Part shown: one piece after another, positions 34,429-42,485 of the stretch | How positions within the stretch are numbered: the stretch's first letter is position 1 | How the letters are laid out: every line of letters starts with the position of its first letter | Source: Bacteroidetes bacterium CG2_30_33_31 | GTDB taxonomy: Bacteria > Bacteroidota > Bacteroidia > Bacteroidales > UBA1556 | Assembly: GCA_001872625.1 (NCBI GenBank) | Contig: MNXP01000017.1 | Location: 1 to 55,866 of the forward strand | Direction of reading: 5' to 3' | Length of the DNA stretch: 55,866 nt | The notes under the pieces: generated by a model | What the model was told of the DNA's origin: nothing | What the model saw: only the letters and a program-made list of their open reading frames with translations | Databases searched by the model: none | Translations under genes and position numbers: made by a program

Positions 34429-37400
34429 ATGAATAAACCAATGAAAATCAAATGCCTAATTGCTGTTGTTCTTTCTATGTTTTTTTTGTCAAATGTATCA
34501 GCTCAAGTGCAGTGGGATATTTACTCATCAATAAATACTGGTAGTAATGCGCTGGCATCCAATAAAATAAGATCAATTCAAAAAGTCGGTAATACTATGG
34601 TCTTCACTCACGTTGGCGGAGTTTCATTCTTTGATGGCAACAGTTGGTCGGGAATGATTACAAGTAAAATAAACCAAAATGAGATTAGAGATTTTGTTAA
34701 AACTTCCAACGGTAAAATGTATATCCCCACTGTGTGGAATGGAATTTATGAAATATGGGGGTCAAACTATTTGAATACAACTACCGATTTTGTGCTTTAT
34801 AATACTTATAACAGTAGCATTCCAACAAATAATTTCCTATGCGCTGAAGAGGATAAGCAAAATAGAGTTTGGTTTGGCTCTCAGGGCAAGGGCATTGTAA
34901 TAAAAGATGATACCAACTTTATAAATTATAGAACTACCAATTCAGGACTTTTAAACGATACCGTTTATGATATTGTTTTTTATAACTACAAGGCTTATAT
35001 TGGAACTGAAAGAGGAATTTCGATAAGAGATAGTGCTGGAACATGGCTCAACTTGCCTTATAACAATGGAACAACATCTAATGGACTTTCAAATCCAAGC
35101 TGTTTAGATTTGTTTTTAGATGATAATCATAGCCTTTGGGTCGGAACATACTGGGGATTAAATAAATTGGTAGGCGATACAGCTTTCATTTCATTTACAA
35201 CTCAAAATGGTTTATTAAATAATCATATTAAAAATATTACTCAAGATAATTCTGGCAATATTTGGTGTGCTTGTATCAACGGATTATCAAAATTTGATTT
35301 GCTGGGATTTACAAATTATACATCAACGGGCTCAATAGCAACTTTACCTCATGGCGATATCAACTATATAGAATTTGATAATAATAATAACCTTTGGGTG
35401 GGAACAGAAGAACATGGTGTAATGCGTTATAATGGAAATTTATGGTCGGTTTTTAATACTTCAGATGGATTGCCTTTCTCGGCTTTTGTAACTTCCATTG
35501 GAAAAGATTCGCATGGAAGCCTATGGTTTTCCAGCGATCAAGATTATTATTTGAGTAGTGATATGGCTTATGGGAAACTGCATAATGGCAGTTTTTCCTC
35601 ACTGACTCCAACTACAGCAACAGGTGAGAAAATTGGTTTAAGAGGTGTTGGGCAGCTACTTGATGTTAACGGAAGACATTGGATTTCTACTCTTGACAAA
35701 GGCGTAGCCATTGAGACTAACGGCAGCTGGCAGATAAAAACACCACAAAATTCCTTTTTGCCTTCAAGTTATTGTATTTCTCTGGCAAATGGGAGCAATG
35801 GCGATGTTTGGGTTGGCACCAATAAAGGCTTGGTAAAATTTAATAGCCAGTTAAATATTACTGCTTATGATACTTCCAATAGCAATATTGCAGACAATTA
35901 TGTGTATGATGTTGTAAGAGATTATTCGGGAAATATATGGGCAGCAACAGCAAATGGGTTAAGTAAATTCAATGGCACTTCTTGGGTTACCTACGATTCA
36001 AGCAATTATAATATATCAGATAATTCAGTTTATAGACTAATAGTTGACAAAGATAGCAATTTGTGGGTAAGTATTTATGGCTCTGGTTTGTTGAAATATA
36101 ATGGCACTAACTGGATAAAATACAACATGAGTAATTCAAATTTGCCAAGTAATTATTTTATTGACTTAATCATCGACAATAATGGAGATTTGGTTGCTTG
36201 CTCTTCAAATCATGGAATTTCAAAATTGCTCAACGGTCATTGGATTAATTATGCGGACTATCAGCATACCAAATATGGCAGCAATCCAAATGGATATAAT
36301 ACTGTATTTCAAGATTCTACTGGTGCATACCTCTGTGGTGATTGGGATTTTGGATTGGCAAAACTTAGCTTGTGTAGCAATTTCAATCAGCAGATATCTA
36401 TTCTTGGCGATTCGGCAATTTGCCAAGGAGATAGCACAATACTTCAAGCAAACAATACTTCTGGTTTAACCTATTCTTGGTATAAAAACCATACGAAAAT
36501 TATTGGTCAAAACAGCGGATCACTTACCGTTTCAACCTCTGGTTCATATTATGCTGTGATAACAGATACAATCTATGGTTGTGTTACTTCCACAACACCA
36601 AAGTCTATTGTTGTATATCCAAATATTTTCAATTTAAAATTCACCGCCAACGACAGTATATTAATTGCACCACCATTCAATGTAACCTTTCAGAACCAAA
36701 CACCAAATCTGTCCAACTATTCCTTCGACTGGTCTTTTGGAGATGGAATCACATCAACCTATTACAATCCCTTTCATCAATATTTGTACAATGGCAGCTA
36801 CAGTGTGAAAATGCGTGCAACAAACAATGCTACTGGATGCGTGAATGAAATTATAAAACCAAATTATATTTTGACCTCTGGAGGTAGCAGTTGCAATGTT
36901 ACAGCGAGCATCAGTCCTTCAGGAACGTCAACTATTTGTAATAATGATAGCCTTTTACTCACTGCAAATTCTGGCGTTAGTTATACTTATCAATGGGTTA
37001 AAGATGGAATTATCATAGCTGGAGCCAATAGCATAAATTATTATGCAAAAAATTCGGGATATTATGCCGTTGTGGTTGCCAATAATCTTTGCTCGGCAAT
37101 ATCACAACCTTTTGTCCTTACCCATTACCCAGCAATTACACCGCAAATTTCGAGTTCAGGAATCATTATGCCTTGCACTAATGACTCTACAAAACTTTCA
37201 CTTTCGGCATTCTACACAGCTTACCAATGGTCAACCGGGGAAACTACTCCAAGTATTTGGGTTAAATCTACTGGATATTATTTTGTGAAAGTTACCGATC
37301 AATTTGGTTGCATGCAAACCAGTCAACAATTTCAGTTAAATAATTCATATCTATTGCCTCCAGAAATATGTATAATTGGAGTTGATAGCGCCACCGGAAA

Positions 37401-38460
37401 AAACCGCATTATCTGGGAAAGACAAAACACTAATCTTATTGACTCAATAGTGATATTGAGAGAAAACACTATCGCTGGAGTTTATGATAAAATTGGCGCT
37501 ATCTCTTATCAGCAAGCAGGTATTTATATTGATACTTTTGCCGACCCAAGCGTTCGTGCATGGCGATATAAGATTGCTGCCATTGATACTTGCGGTGCCC
37601 AATCGCTTAATTCCCCTTTACATAAAACCATACATTTGACAATAAATGCTGGACTTAATGGAACATGGAATTTGATTTGGAATAATTATAAAGGTTTCAA
37701 TCCTCCTTCATACTACATCTACCGAGGTACTTCTTCGTCAAACACTCAACTTTTAGCTCAAATTCCAGGAAATCTTAATTCATTCACAGATTTGAACCCC
37801 CCAACGGGCACAGTTCATTATCAAATTGAAATTGTAAAAAACGATGGTTGCTACCCCGATTCGCTTATGGCAAAGGCAAACACAAACTATAATACATCGC
37901 GCTCTAATACTGCCAATAATGGAAGTATAAACCCAATATTTCTACAAGCAAATTTCAATGGAAATATTACTACCGGACAGTGGCCTGTGCAAGTTAATTT
38001 CACTGATATTTCTACTGGAATGCCAAACAGTTGGTTGTGGCAATTTGGCGATGGAAACTCAAGTATAGAGCAAAACCCTTCGCATACTTATAACAACTCA
38101 GGCCTATTCACTATATCTCTAAAAGTATGCAATGGCAACATTTGCGACACCACTATTAAACAAAATTATATCAATGTTTTGCCAAATGGGATGGTCGAAA
38201 TTTTGTCGCAGCCTCAGCTTTTTGTATATCCAAATCCTGCAAATGGAATCTTCAACCTTTCAGTTTCAAACTATTCTTTTGGTAAGATGAATATTTCAGT
38301 ATTTTCAAATGTCGGTCAAATGTTGTATAACAATGAAGTTGAGATACATAGAGAATTAAACACAAGTTTGAATTTGAATTATCTTCCTAAGGGCATTTAT
38401 TATTTATATATGGTCGATGAAAAGGGATTTTCGTTTCATCGAAAACTGATAATCAATTAG
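34429..38460 (+). CDS. T9SS-secreted beta-propeller and PKD/Ig-like protein
   Basis: A 1343-residue exported protein. A signal peptide (about 1-25, ending 'SNVSAQ') is followed by a long beta-propeller region (about 27-645). Its repeats are of the two-component-regulator-propeller type, such as 'GNIWAATANGLSKFNGTSW' and 'NLWVGTEEHGVMRYNGN'. Ig-like ('CQGDSTILQANNTSGLTYSW'), PKD ('FSFGDGIT', 'WQFGDGNSSIEQNPSHTY') and fibronectin-like segments follow. A T9SS sorting domain ends it ('LFVYPNPANGIFNLSVSN'). No transmembrane helix, histidine kinase or regulator domain is present, so it is not a hybrid sensor. The C-terminal 700 residues are homologous to the end of the 1807-residue protein. An alternative start is the ATG 12 nt downstream. 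Confidence 0.9.
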   Translation: MNKPMKIKCLIAVVLSMFFLSNVSAQVQWDIYSSINTGSNALASNKIRSIQKVGNTMVFTHVGGVSFFDGNSWSGMITSKINQNEIRDFVKTSNGKMYIPTVWNGIYEIWGSNYLNTTTDFVLYNTYNSSIPTNNFLCAEEDKQNRVWFGSQGKGIVIKDDTNFINYRTTNSGLLNDTVYDIVFYNYKAYIGTERGISIRDSAGTWLNLPYNNGTTSNGLSNPSCLDLFLDDNHSLWVGTYWGLNKLVGDTAFISFTTQNGLLNNHIKNITQDNSGNIWCACINGLSKFDLLGFTNYTSTGSIATLPHGDINYIEFDNNNNLWVGTEEHGVMRYNGNLWSVFNTSDGLPFSAFVTSIGKDSHGSLWFSSDQDYYLSSDMAYGKLHNGSFSSLTPTTATGEKIGLRGVGQLLDVNGRHWISTLDKGVAIETNGSWQIKTPQNSFLPSSYCISLANGSNGDVWVGTNKGLVKFNSQLNITAYDTSNSNIADNYVYDVVRDYSGNIWAATANGLSKFNGTSWVTYDSSNYNISDNSVYRLIVDKDSNLWVSIYGSGLLKYNGTNWIKYNMSNSNLPSNYFIDLIIDNNGDLVACSSNHGISKLLNGHWINYADYQHTKYGSNPNGYNTVFQDSTGAYLCGDWDFGLAKLSLCSNFNQQISILGDSAICQGDSTILQANNTSGLTYSWYKNHTKIIGQNSGSLTVSTSGSYYAVITDTIYGCVTSTTPKSIVVYPNIFNLKFTANDSILIAPPFNVTFQNQTPNLSNYSFDWSFGDGITSTYYNPFHQYLYNGSYSVKMRATNNATGCVNEIIKPNYILTSGGSSCNVTASISPSGTSTICNNDSLLLTANSGVSYTYQWVKDGIIIAGANSINYYAKNSGYYAVVVANNLCSAISQPFVLTHYPAITPQISSSGIIMPCTNDSTKLSLSAFYTAYQWSTGETTPSIWVKSTGYYFVKVTDQFGCMQTSQQFQLNNSYLLPPEICIIGVDSATGKNRIIWERQNTNLIDSIVILRENTIAGVYDKIGAISYQQAGIYIDTFADPSVRAWRYKIAAIDTCGAQSLNSPLHKTIHLTINAGLNGTWNLIWNNYKGFNPPSYYIYRGTSSSNTQLLAQIPGNLNSFTDLNPPTGTVHYQIEIVKNDGCYPDSLMAKANTNYNTSRSNTANNGSINPIFLQANFNGNITTGQWPVQVNFTDISTGMPNSWLWQFGDGNSSIEQNPSHTYNNSGLFTISLKVCNGNICDTTIKQNYINVLPNGMVEILSQPQLFVYPNPANGIFNLSVSNYSFGKMNISVFSNVGQMLYNNEVEIHRELNTSLNLNYLPKGIYYLYMVDEKGFSFHRKLIIN

Positions 38461-38467
38461 TAGGAGC

Positions 38468-38507
38468 TTCTAAAATCCGATTGACTTCGGATTTTAGAAA
38501 TTTCTTT
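38468..38507 (+). terminator. probable terminator after the propeller protein gene
   Basis: TTCTAAAATCCGA (38468-38480) pairs with TCGGATTTTAGAA (38487-38499) around TTGACT. The following tract is T-rich but broken (TTTCTTT), so termination may be weak. Confidence 0.65.
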
Positions 38508-38582
38508 AAATAAGCAAAATGAACTATTAGTCAAAACAAAAGGCACATTTAATATTTTAGGTTTTTTTTGCAACTCATTTGC

Positions 38583-38741
38583 ATGCCCCGATACATAAGC
38601 CGATTCTTCAGCTTGCAAAAGCGATTCAATAAGCTTGTTGAATTAAATTGTTTTCTTGCCAGCAAACTTCAAGAAATGGATATACTTTCTGACTTTGATA
38701 GTATAAAATTCGTTTTTTATATCGTTAAAGTCATGAGCTAA
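38583..38741 (+). CDS. possible 52-residue small protein
   Basis: An ATG-initiated frame of 52 codons lies in an otherwise empty region. The predicted product begins 'MPRYISRFFSLQKRFNKLVE' and ends 'FYIVKVMS'. It has a basic N-terminal half and a hydrophobic C-terminal end. There is no ribosome-binding site (normal here) and no TAnnTTTG box close by. I do not recognise it; it may be chance or a fragment of a lost gene. Confidence 0.2.
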   Translation: MPRYISRFFSLQKRFNKLVELNCFLASKLQEMDILSDFDSIKFVFYIVKVMS

Positions 38742-38811
38742 AGTCATTAATAACAACGATTTACAATTTTTTTATGAAATTAATAAATTTTTGTAATGTA
38801 CTTAGTAGAAT

Positions 38812-39408
38812 TTATTCAATAAATTTTACCAGTTCTTCGTACAATTGTTGTGTTGGCAGTCCCATAACATTATAAAAAGAGCCTTCAATTTTTTCAATAG
38901 CAATATAGCCAATCCACTCTTGAATCCCATAGGAGCCCGCTTTATCCAAAGGATTATATTTCTCTACATAATAACGGATATCATCCTCTTTCAGACTATT
39001 AAAATATACTTTTGAAAAAGAAGAAAAACTTTTTTGTTTTTGCTTTGAAGTCAAAGTAACGCCAGTAATAACCGTGTGGCATTTACCAGAAAGGGCAGAA
39101 AGCATTTCAAAAGCTTCTTCTTTGGATTTAGGCTTTTCAATAAGCTTATTGTCAAAAATCACCACTGTATCTGCTGTAATTAAAATTGTGTTGTCGCTTT
39201 TGCTATTGATATCAATGGCACTGGCTTTGGCCTTACTCAAATATTCTGGCACTTCCTCGATAGGCATTTCTGCTGGATAATTTTCTTTAATGGATTTCAC
39301 TATCACCTGAAAATCAAGATCTAAGCCAGTAAGTAATAGTTGTCGCCTTGGCGAGCGTGATGCTAATATCAGATTGTATTTCAATAATTTTTTTAAGCTT
39401 AAACTCAT
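38812..39408 (-). CDS. Maf family nucleotide pyrophosphatase
   Basis: A 198-residue Maf-like protein. The signature 'NLILASRSPRRQLLL' (about residues 12-26) forms the phosphate-binding loop, and 'ITADTVVIFDNKLIEKPKSK' (about 81-100) is the second family mark, with the conserved Asp. Maf proteins hydrolyse modified or canonical nucleoside triphosphates (dTTP/UTP or 7-methyl-GTP in known cases) and were first noticed as septum-formation inhibitors. It is last in a four-gene minus-strand cluster (DUF2520, KdsC-like, UbiA-type, Maf) that I recall as recurrent in Bacteroidota. Confidence 0.93.
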   Translation of the reverse strand: MSLSLKKLLKYNLILASRSPRRQLLLTGLDLDFQVIVKSIKENYPAEMPIEEVPEYLSKAKASAIDINSKSDNTILITADTVVIFDNKLIEKPKSKEEAFEMLSALSGKCHTVITGVTLTSKQKQKSFSSFSKVYFNSLKEDDIRYYVEKYNPLDKAGSYGIQEWIGYIAIEKIEGSFYNVMGLPTQQLYEELVKFIE

Positions 39409-39425
39409 TTTTCAATAATTTTTTT

Positions 39426-40394
39426 TTATATTCTAAAAAATATCATAAACAACATTCCTGCAGCCATTATCAATTTCAATCCATTAGATATCTTATGATA
39501 ATCATTCTTGCCATTGGCTTTTAAAATTAAGGGAAGCAAGAATGTGTAAATTAGCACCTGCAAAACAAAATATATAGAAGTGAAAAGCAGATGCGAATTG
39601 GTATTTAAAAAAAGCAATATTTGCCAAACAATTATCAAAATTGAGCTTATTATCAAGGCAATTGCAAGCATTAAATTACCTTTTTTCATTCCAATTTTTA
39701 TCATCAGATTTCTACAGCCAACAGCCGAATCGCCATCAAAATCTTGGAGGTCTTTAGACCACTCGCGCAAAAGTGTAAACAAAAAGGCAAAACCTGCAAA
39801 ACCAACAATTAACAGAATGCTAAAGTTGTCGCTGAGAAGGTAAGTTGATTTGGCTATCAAAAGCATATAAAATTCGAACAGCCAAACGATTAAAACTACC
39901 ATCGAAGCAGCAAAAGCCACCATCACATTTCCCCAAAAACTTTTGCATTGATATTCAACCGCATATAAATAAAGTAACATCACCATAAGTAATTGAACGC
40001 TTATAAGGGTAGGTTTGCCCAAAAAATAAAAGCAAAAAAAGCCCAGCAAAATGCCTAACACATTGAAAGAATAATACAGTGTTTTTGCCAGGTTTAGGCT
40101 AATTATTTCGCCAATAATATTTTCCCCCGGCTTATTAATTTTATCGGCTCTAACATCTGAAATATCGTTTATAATATAACCAGCTGCTGCAATAAAAACT
40201 GTTGATAATACCATCAAAAAAAACAAAATTCTTTGGCTTGCCAGAGTTGCTCCTGAAAAGAAAACCATTTTTTCATTTATCAGAGAATCGAGAATAAGGT
40301 ATTTGAAAAAATATTGAATAAGCACAATAAATAGCAAGTTGCCTCCTCTTATAAGCTTCCACAAATACTTTAAATTTAAGTTGTTACCATTCAT
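39426..40394 (-). CDS. UbiA-superfamily prenyltransferase (geranylgeranylglycerol-phosphate type)
   Basis: An approximately 322-residue polytopic membrane enzyme. The first Asp-rich motif is 'NDISDVRAD' (residues 76-84), and the second is 'DLQDFDGD' with following 'VGCRNL' (about 215-230). These bind the prenyl diphosphate through magnesium. Eight or nine hydrophobic helices are evident. In Bacteroidota this type is usually annotated as geranylgeranylglycerol-phosphate geranylgeranyltransferase-like. Quinone prenyltransfer is an alternative. I start at the ATG ending at 40394, which overlaps the upstream phosphatase gene by 11 nt; in-frame ATGs at 40406 and 40421 are alternatives. Confidence 0.87.
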   Translation of the reverse strand: MNGNNLNLKYLWKLIRGGNLLFIVLIQYFFKYLILDSLINEKMVFFSGATLASQRILFFLMVLSTVFIAAAGYIINDISDVRADKINKPGENIIGEIISLNLAKTLYYSFNVLGILLGFFCFYFLGKPTLISVQLLMVMLLYLYAVEYQCKSFWGNVMVAFAASMVVLIVWLFEFYMLLIAKSTYLLSDNFSILLIVGFAGFAFLFTLLREWSKDLQDFDGDSAVGCRNLMIKIGMKKGNLMLAIALIISSILIIVWQILLFLNTNSHLLFTSIYFVLQVLIYTFLLPLILKANGKNDYHKISNGLKLIMAAGMLFMIFFRI

Positions 40395-40905
40395 AAGCTT
40401 GTTCATCCATCCATTTACCATGTATTTTCATTACTTGCTCAATAATGTCGCGAGCGCAACCTTCGCCGCCTTTTTTGTCGGAGATATAATCTGCTATGGC
40501 TTTAATTTCGTTGGCAGCATCTGCAGGGCAAGCGGCAATGCCAGCAGCCTGCATCACTTGAAAATCGGGAATGTCGTCGCCCATATACAAGATATTTTCA
40601 TTTTCGAGATTGTATTTGGCTTTAAGCTCATTATAAACTTCCAGTTTATTTGTAACGCCAAGATATATGTCTGTAAGGTTTAACCCATAAAGCCTGTGAT
40701 ACATTCCCTCGGCTTTGGCACCCGAAATAATTGCTATGCGGTAACCTTTCTTCACAGCGAGTTGCATAACATAACCATCTTTCACATTGGTGCGCCGCAG
40801 ATAATGTCCATCTTCGGTTAGTAATACCATGCTGTCGGATAACACTCCGTCGAAATCGAAAATCATGGTGTTGATGGGAGCCAATTTAGCTTTGTAATTT
40901 TTCAT
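40384..40905 (-). CDS. HAD-IIIA phosphatase, KdsC-like
   Basis: A 173-residue cap-less HAD phosphatase. Motif I is 'MIFDFDGVLSDS' with Asp17 and Asp19; 'IAIISGAKAEG' forms motif II; Lys of 'VTNKLEVYNEL' is motif III; and 'LYMGDDIPDFQVM' motif IV. The pattern matches 3-deoxy-D-manno-octulosonate 8-phosphate phosphatase (KdsC), a tetrameric enzyme of Kdo and lipopolysaccharide synthesis. No other Kdo gene is nearby, so the substrate is only a family-based guess. Start and stop overlap its neighbours: 4 nt (ATGA) with the DUF2520 gene and 11 nt with the prenyltransferase gene. Confidence 0.9.
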   Translation of the reverse strand: MKNYKAKLAPINTMIFDFDGVLSDSMVLLTEDGHYLRRTNVKDGYVMQLAVKKGYRIAIISGAKAEGMYHRLYGLNLTDIYLGVTNKLEVYNELKAKYNLENENILYMGDDIPDFQVMQAAGIAACPADAANEIKAIADYISDKKGGEGCARDIIEQVMKIHGKWMDEQAYEW

Positions 40906-41681
40906 GCTTTGTAAGTTTCTATTATCGAATTACTGATAATTTTATATATTTTTTGAAATTCTTTATGTTTATCCAATAGTTTTAAATGCTTGGAAATCAC
41001 ATTTTTGTCCTTGCGTAATGCTGGCCCTGTTTGGGCTTTTTCGGGTGATAGAATTTGAATTTTTCTTGCGCTTTCCTTTATCAAGGGTTTCAGAATATCG
41101 AAAGAAATATCTTTTTCTTTTAGAATATCTTCTGCAATTTTGTACAAATGATTGGCAAAATTGGAAACAAAAACCGCTGCAAGATGTATTTGTAAACGTT
41201 GCTCAGAATTTATGACTCTCACATCTTTAGAAATATTTTTTGCTAAGATTTTCAAGATAGATAAATCCTTTAAATTATTGGCTTCAAGGCAAATTGGAAT
41301 ATTTGCAAAATCGATTTCTCTATCAGCAGAAAGTGTTTGCAAGGGGTAAAAAATGCCAGCTTTTTTTCTATCGCCAAACACCTCTATGCTCACCGAACCT
41401 GCTGTATGGCAGAGCAAATAATTGCCTTTAAATTTTTCAAGATAAGACTTTTTTAAGGAGTCGTCTTTTATGCAAAGAAGTACTATTGAGCCGTCGGTAA
41501 TTTCATTTGGACTGGAAATTATTTGACTATTAAAATCTTCAGCAAGTTTTTTGCCGGTAGTCGAACTGCTCAGAATTTGATTAATGGGTATTCTTGCATT
41601 ACGAAAAGCATGGCAAAGCCGCCTTGCAACATTTCCGCTGCCAACGATTGTAATATACACCAAATTTACTTGCTTTTGCAT
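40902..41681 (-). CDS. Rossmann-fold and DUF2520 domain protein
   Basis: A 259-residue protein with an N-terminal NAD(P)-binding Rossmann domain ('ITIVGSGNVARRLCHAF', glycine-rich loop at about residues 12-18) and a C-terminal helical DUF2520 domain ('HLAAVFVSNFANHLYKIAED'). It resembles the 6-phosphogluconate/ProC-type dehydrogenase fold. Function is not established. It overlaps the KdsC-like gene by 4 nt, indicating translational coupling. A TAnnTTTG-type box (41687-41694, minus strand) ends only 5-6 nt upstream of the ATG, so either the message is almost leaderless or translation starts slightly downstream. Confidence 0.88.
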   Translation of the reverse strand: MQKQVNLVYITIVGSGNVARRLCHAFRNARIPINQILSSSTTGKKLAEDFNSQIISSPNEITDGSIVLLCIKDDSLKKSYLEKFKGNYLLCHTAGSVSIEVFGDRKKAGIFYPLQTLSADREIDFANIPICLEANNLKDLSILKILAKNISKDVRVINSEQRLQIHLAAVFVSNFANHLYKIAEDILKEKDISFDILKPLIKESARKIQILSPEKAQTGPALRKDKNVISKHLKLLDKHKEFQKIYKIISNSIIETYKA

Positions 41682-41686
41682 GATGG

Positions 41687-41694
41687 CAAAGATA
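41687..41694 (-). promoter_or_regulatory. candidate -7 box just ahead of the DUF2520 gene
   Basis: The minus strand reads TATCTTTG, a TAnnTTTG match, ending 5 nt before the annotated ATG. Its use would give an almost leaderless transcript. Confidence 0.3.
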
Positions 41695-41749
41695 TAATCT
41701 ATTTGCTTGGCGAGAGAAACGAATTTTTTTTCACCATTTCTACTTTAAA

Positions 41750-42289
41750 TTATTTTGTTGTCTCACTTCCAATTTGTTGACCTAATTTTTCAAATTCCAT
41801 GTCATCAGGCTGCCAAAGTTCTACTTTATTTCCCTCAATATCAATAATGTGAACAAACTTTCCATATTCTACAGTTTCAATTTTGTCGGCAATAGTTACA
41901 CCTTCTTTTTTAAGCTCTTCAACAAGCAATTCTAAATTTTCAACTCTGTAGTTTATCATAAAGTCTTTTGTGGAGGGCTCAAAGTATTTTGTTGTTTGTG
42001 CAAAAGGACTCCATTGTGTAAATCCCTTTTGAGTGCTATCTGCAGCTTGTCTCCATTCGAATACCGTCCCATATTCGTTGGTATTTAAACCCAAGTGTTT
42101 TTGATACCATTCTCTCACTTTTTTGGGGTCTTTACACTTAAAAAATATTCCACCAATGCCAGTTACTCTTTTTATTGTTAGCTGTTGGTTAGTTTGCTTT
42201 GTGATGACTGTTTTAAATGCATATCCAAAATAGAATGATGCAGCTATAGCTAAAATTACCAAAAGTGTTCTTTTCATTATATTATTCAA
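41750..42289 (-). CDS. VOC-family (glyoxalase/dioxygenase superfamily) protein, membrane-anchored
   Basis: A 179-residue protein. Residues about 6-26 form a hydrophobic signal or anchor ('TLLVILAIAASFYFGYAF'). The rest is a vicinal-oxygen-chelate fold: 'GIGGIFFKCKDPKKVREWY' opens it, and 'VHIIDIEGNKVELWQP' closes it, with the typical Glu near the C-terminus. The fold covers glyoxalases, fosfomycin-resistance proteins and dioxygenases; this one cannot be assigned a substrate. The N-terminal hydrophobic region is unusual for VOC enzymes and suggests export or membrane attachment. A candidate -7 box is at 42322-42329 on the minus strand. Confidence 0.82.
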   Translation of the reverse strand: MNNIMKRTLLVILAIAASFYFGYAFKTVITKQTNQQLTIKRVTGIGGIFFKCKDPKKVREWYQKHLGLNTNEYGTVFEWRQAADSTQKGFTQWSPFAQTTKYFEPSTKDFMINYRVENLELLVEELKKEGVTIADKIETVEYGKFVHIIDIEGNKVELWQPDDMEFEKLGQQIGSETTK

Positions 42290-42321
42290 TTTTTATAAAT
42301 CCATTTTCTCCTTTGAAAGAG

Positions 42322-42329
42322 CAAATTTA
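42322..42329 (-). promoter_or_regulatory. candidate -7 box for the VOC gene
   Basis: The minus strand reads TAAATTTG, matching TAnnTTTG, 32 nt before the ATG. No upstream TTG at the usual spacing was found. Confidence 0.3.
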
Positions 42330-42450
42330 CTCATTTGTTTTGAAATATGATTTTCTAATTTGAATTAAATGATTTGCATCCAACTCTCAATTATCTCTTA
42401 AAATATCATTTATATGTTTCCTTATTTCTAAAAATCAACAGATAAATTCC

Positions 42451-42458
42451 TACTTTTG
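42451..42458 (+). promoter_or_regulatory. candidate -7 box for the GH92-GH20 operon
   Basis: TACTTTTG matches TAnnTTTG and ends 27 nt before the GH92 ATG. No clear upstream TTG was found. Confidence 0.38.
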
Positions 42459-42485
42459 CTGATATCATAATTACAATCTTCCAAA

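Larger units (their letters stand above)
38461..38811. other. 351-nt intergenic region with terminator and a small ORF
   Basis: Apart from the hairpin at 38468-38499 and the small ORF at 38583-38741, nothing recognisable is present. It separates the T9SS gene from the convergent Maf gene cluster. Confidence 0.5.
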
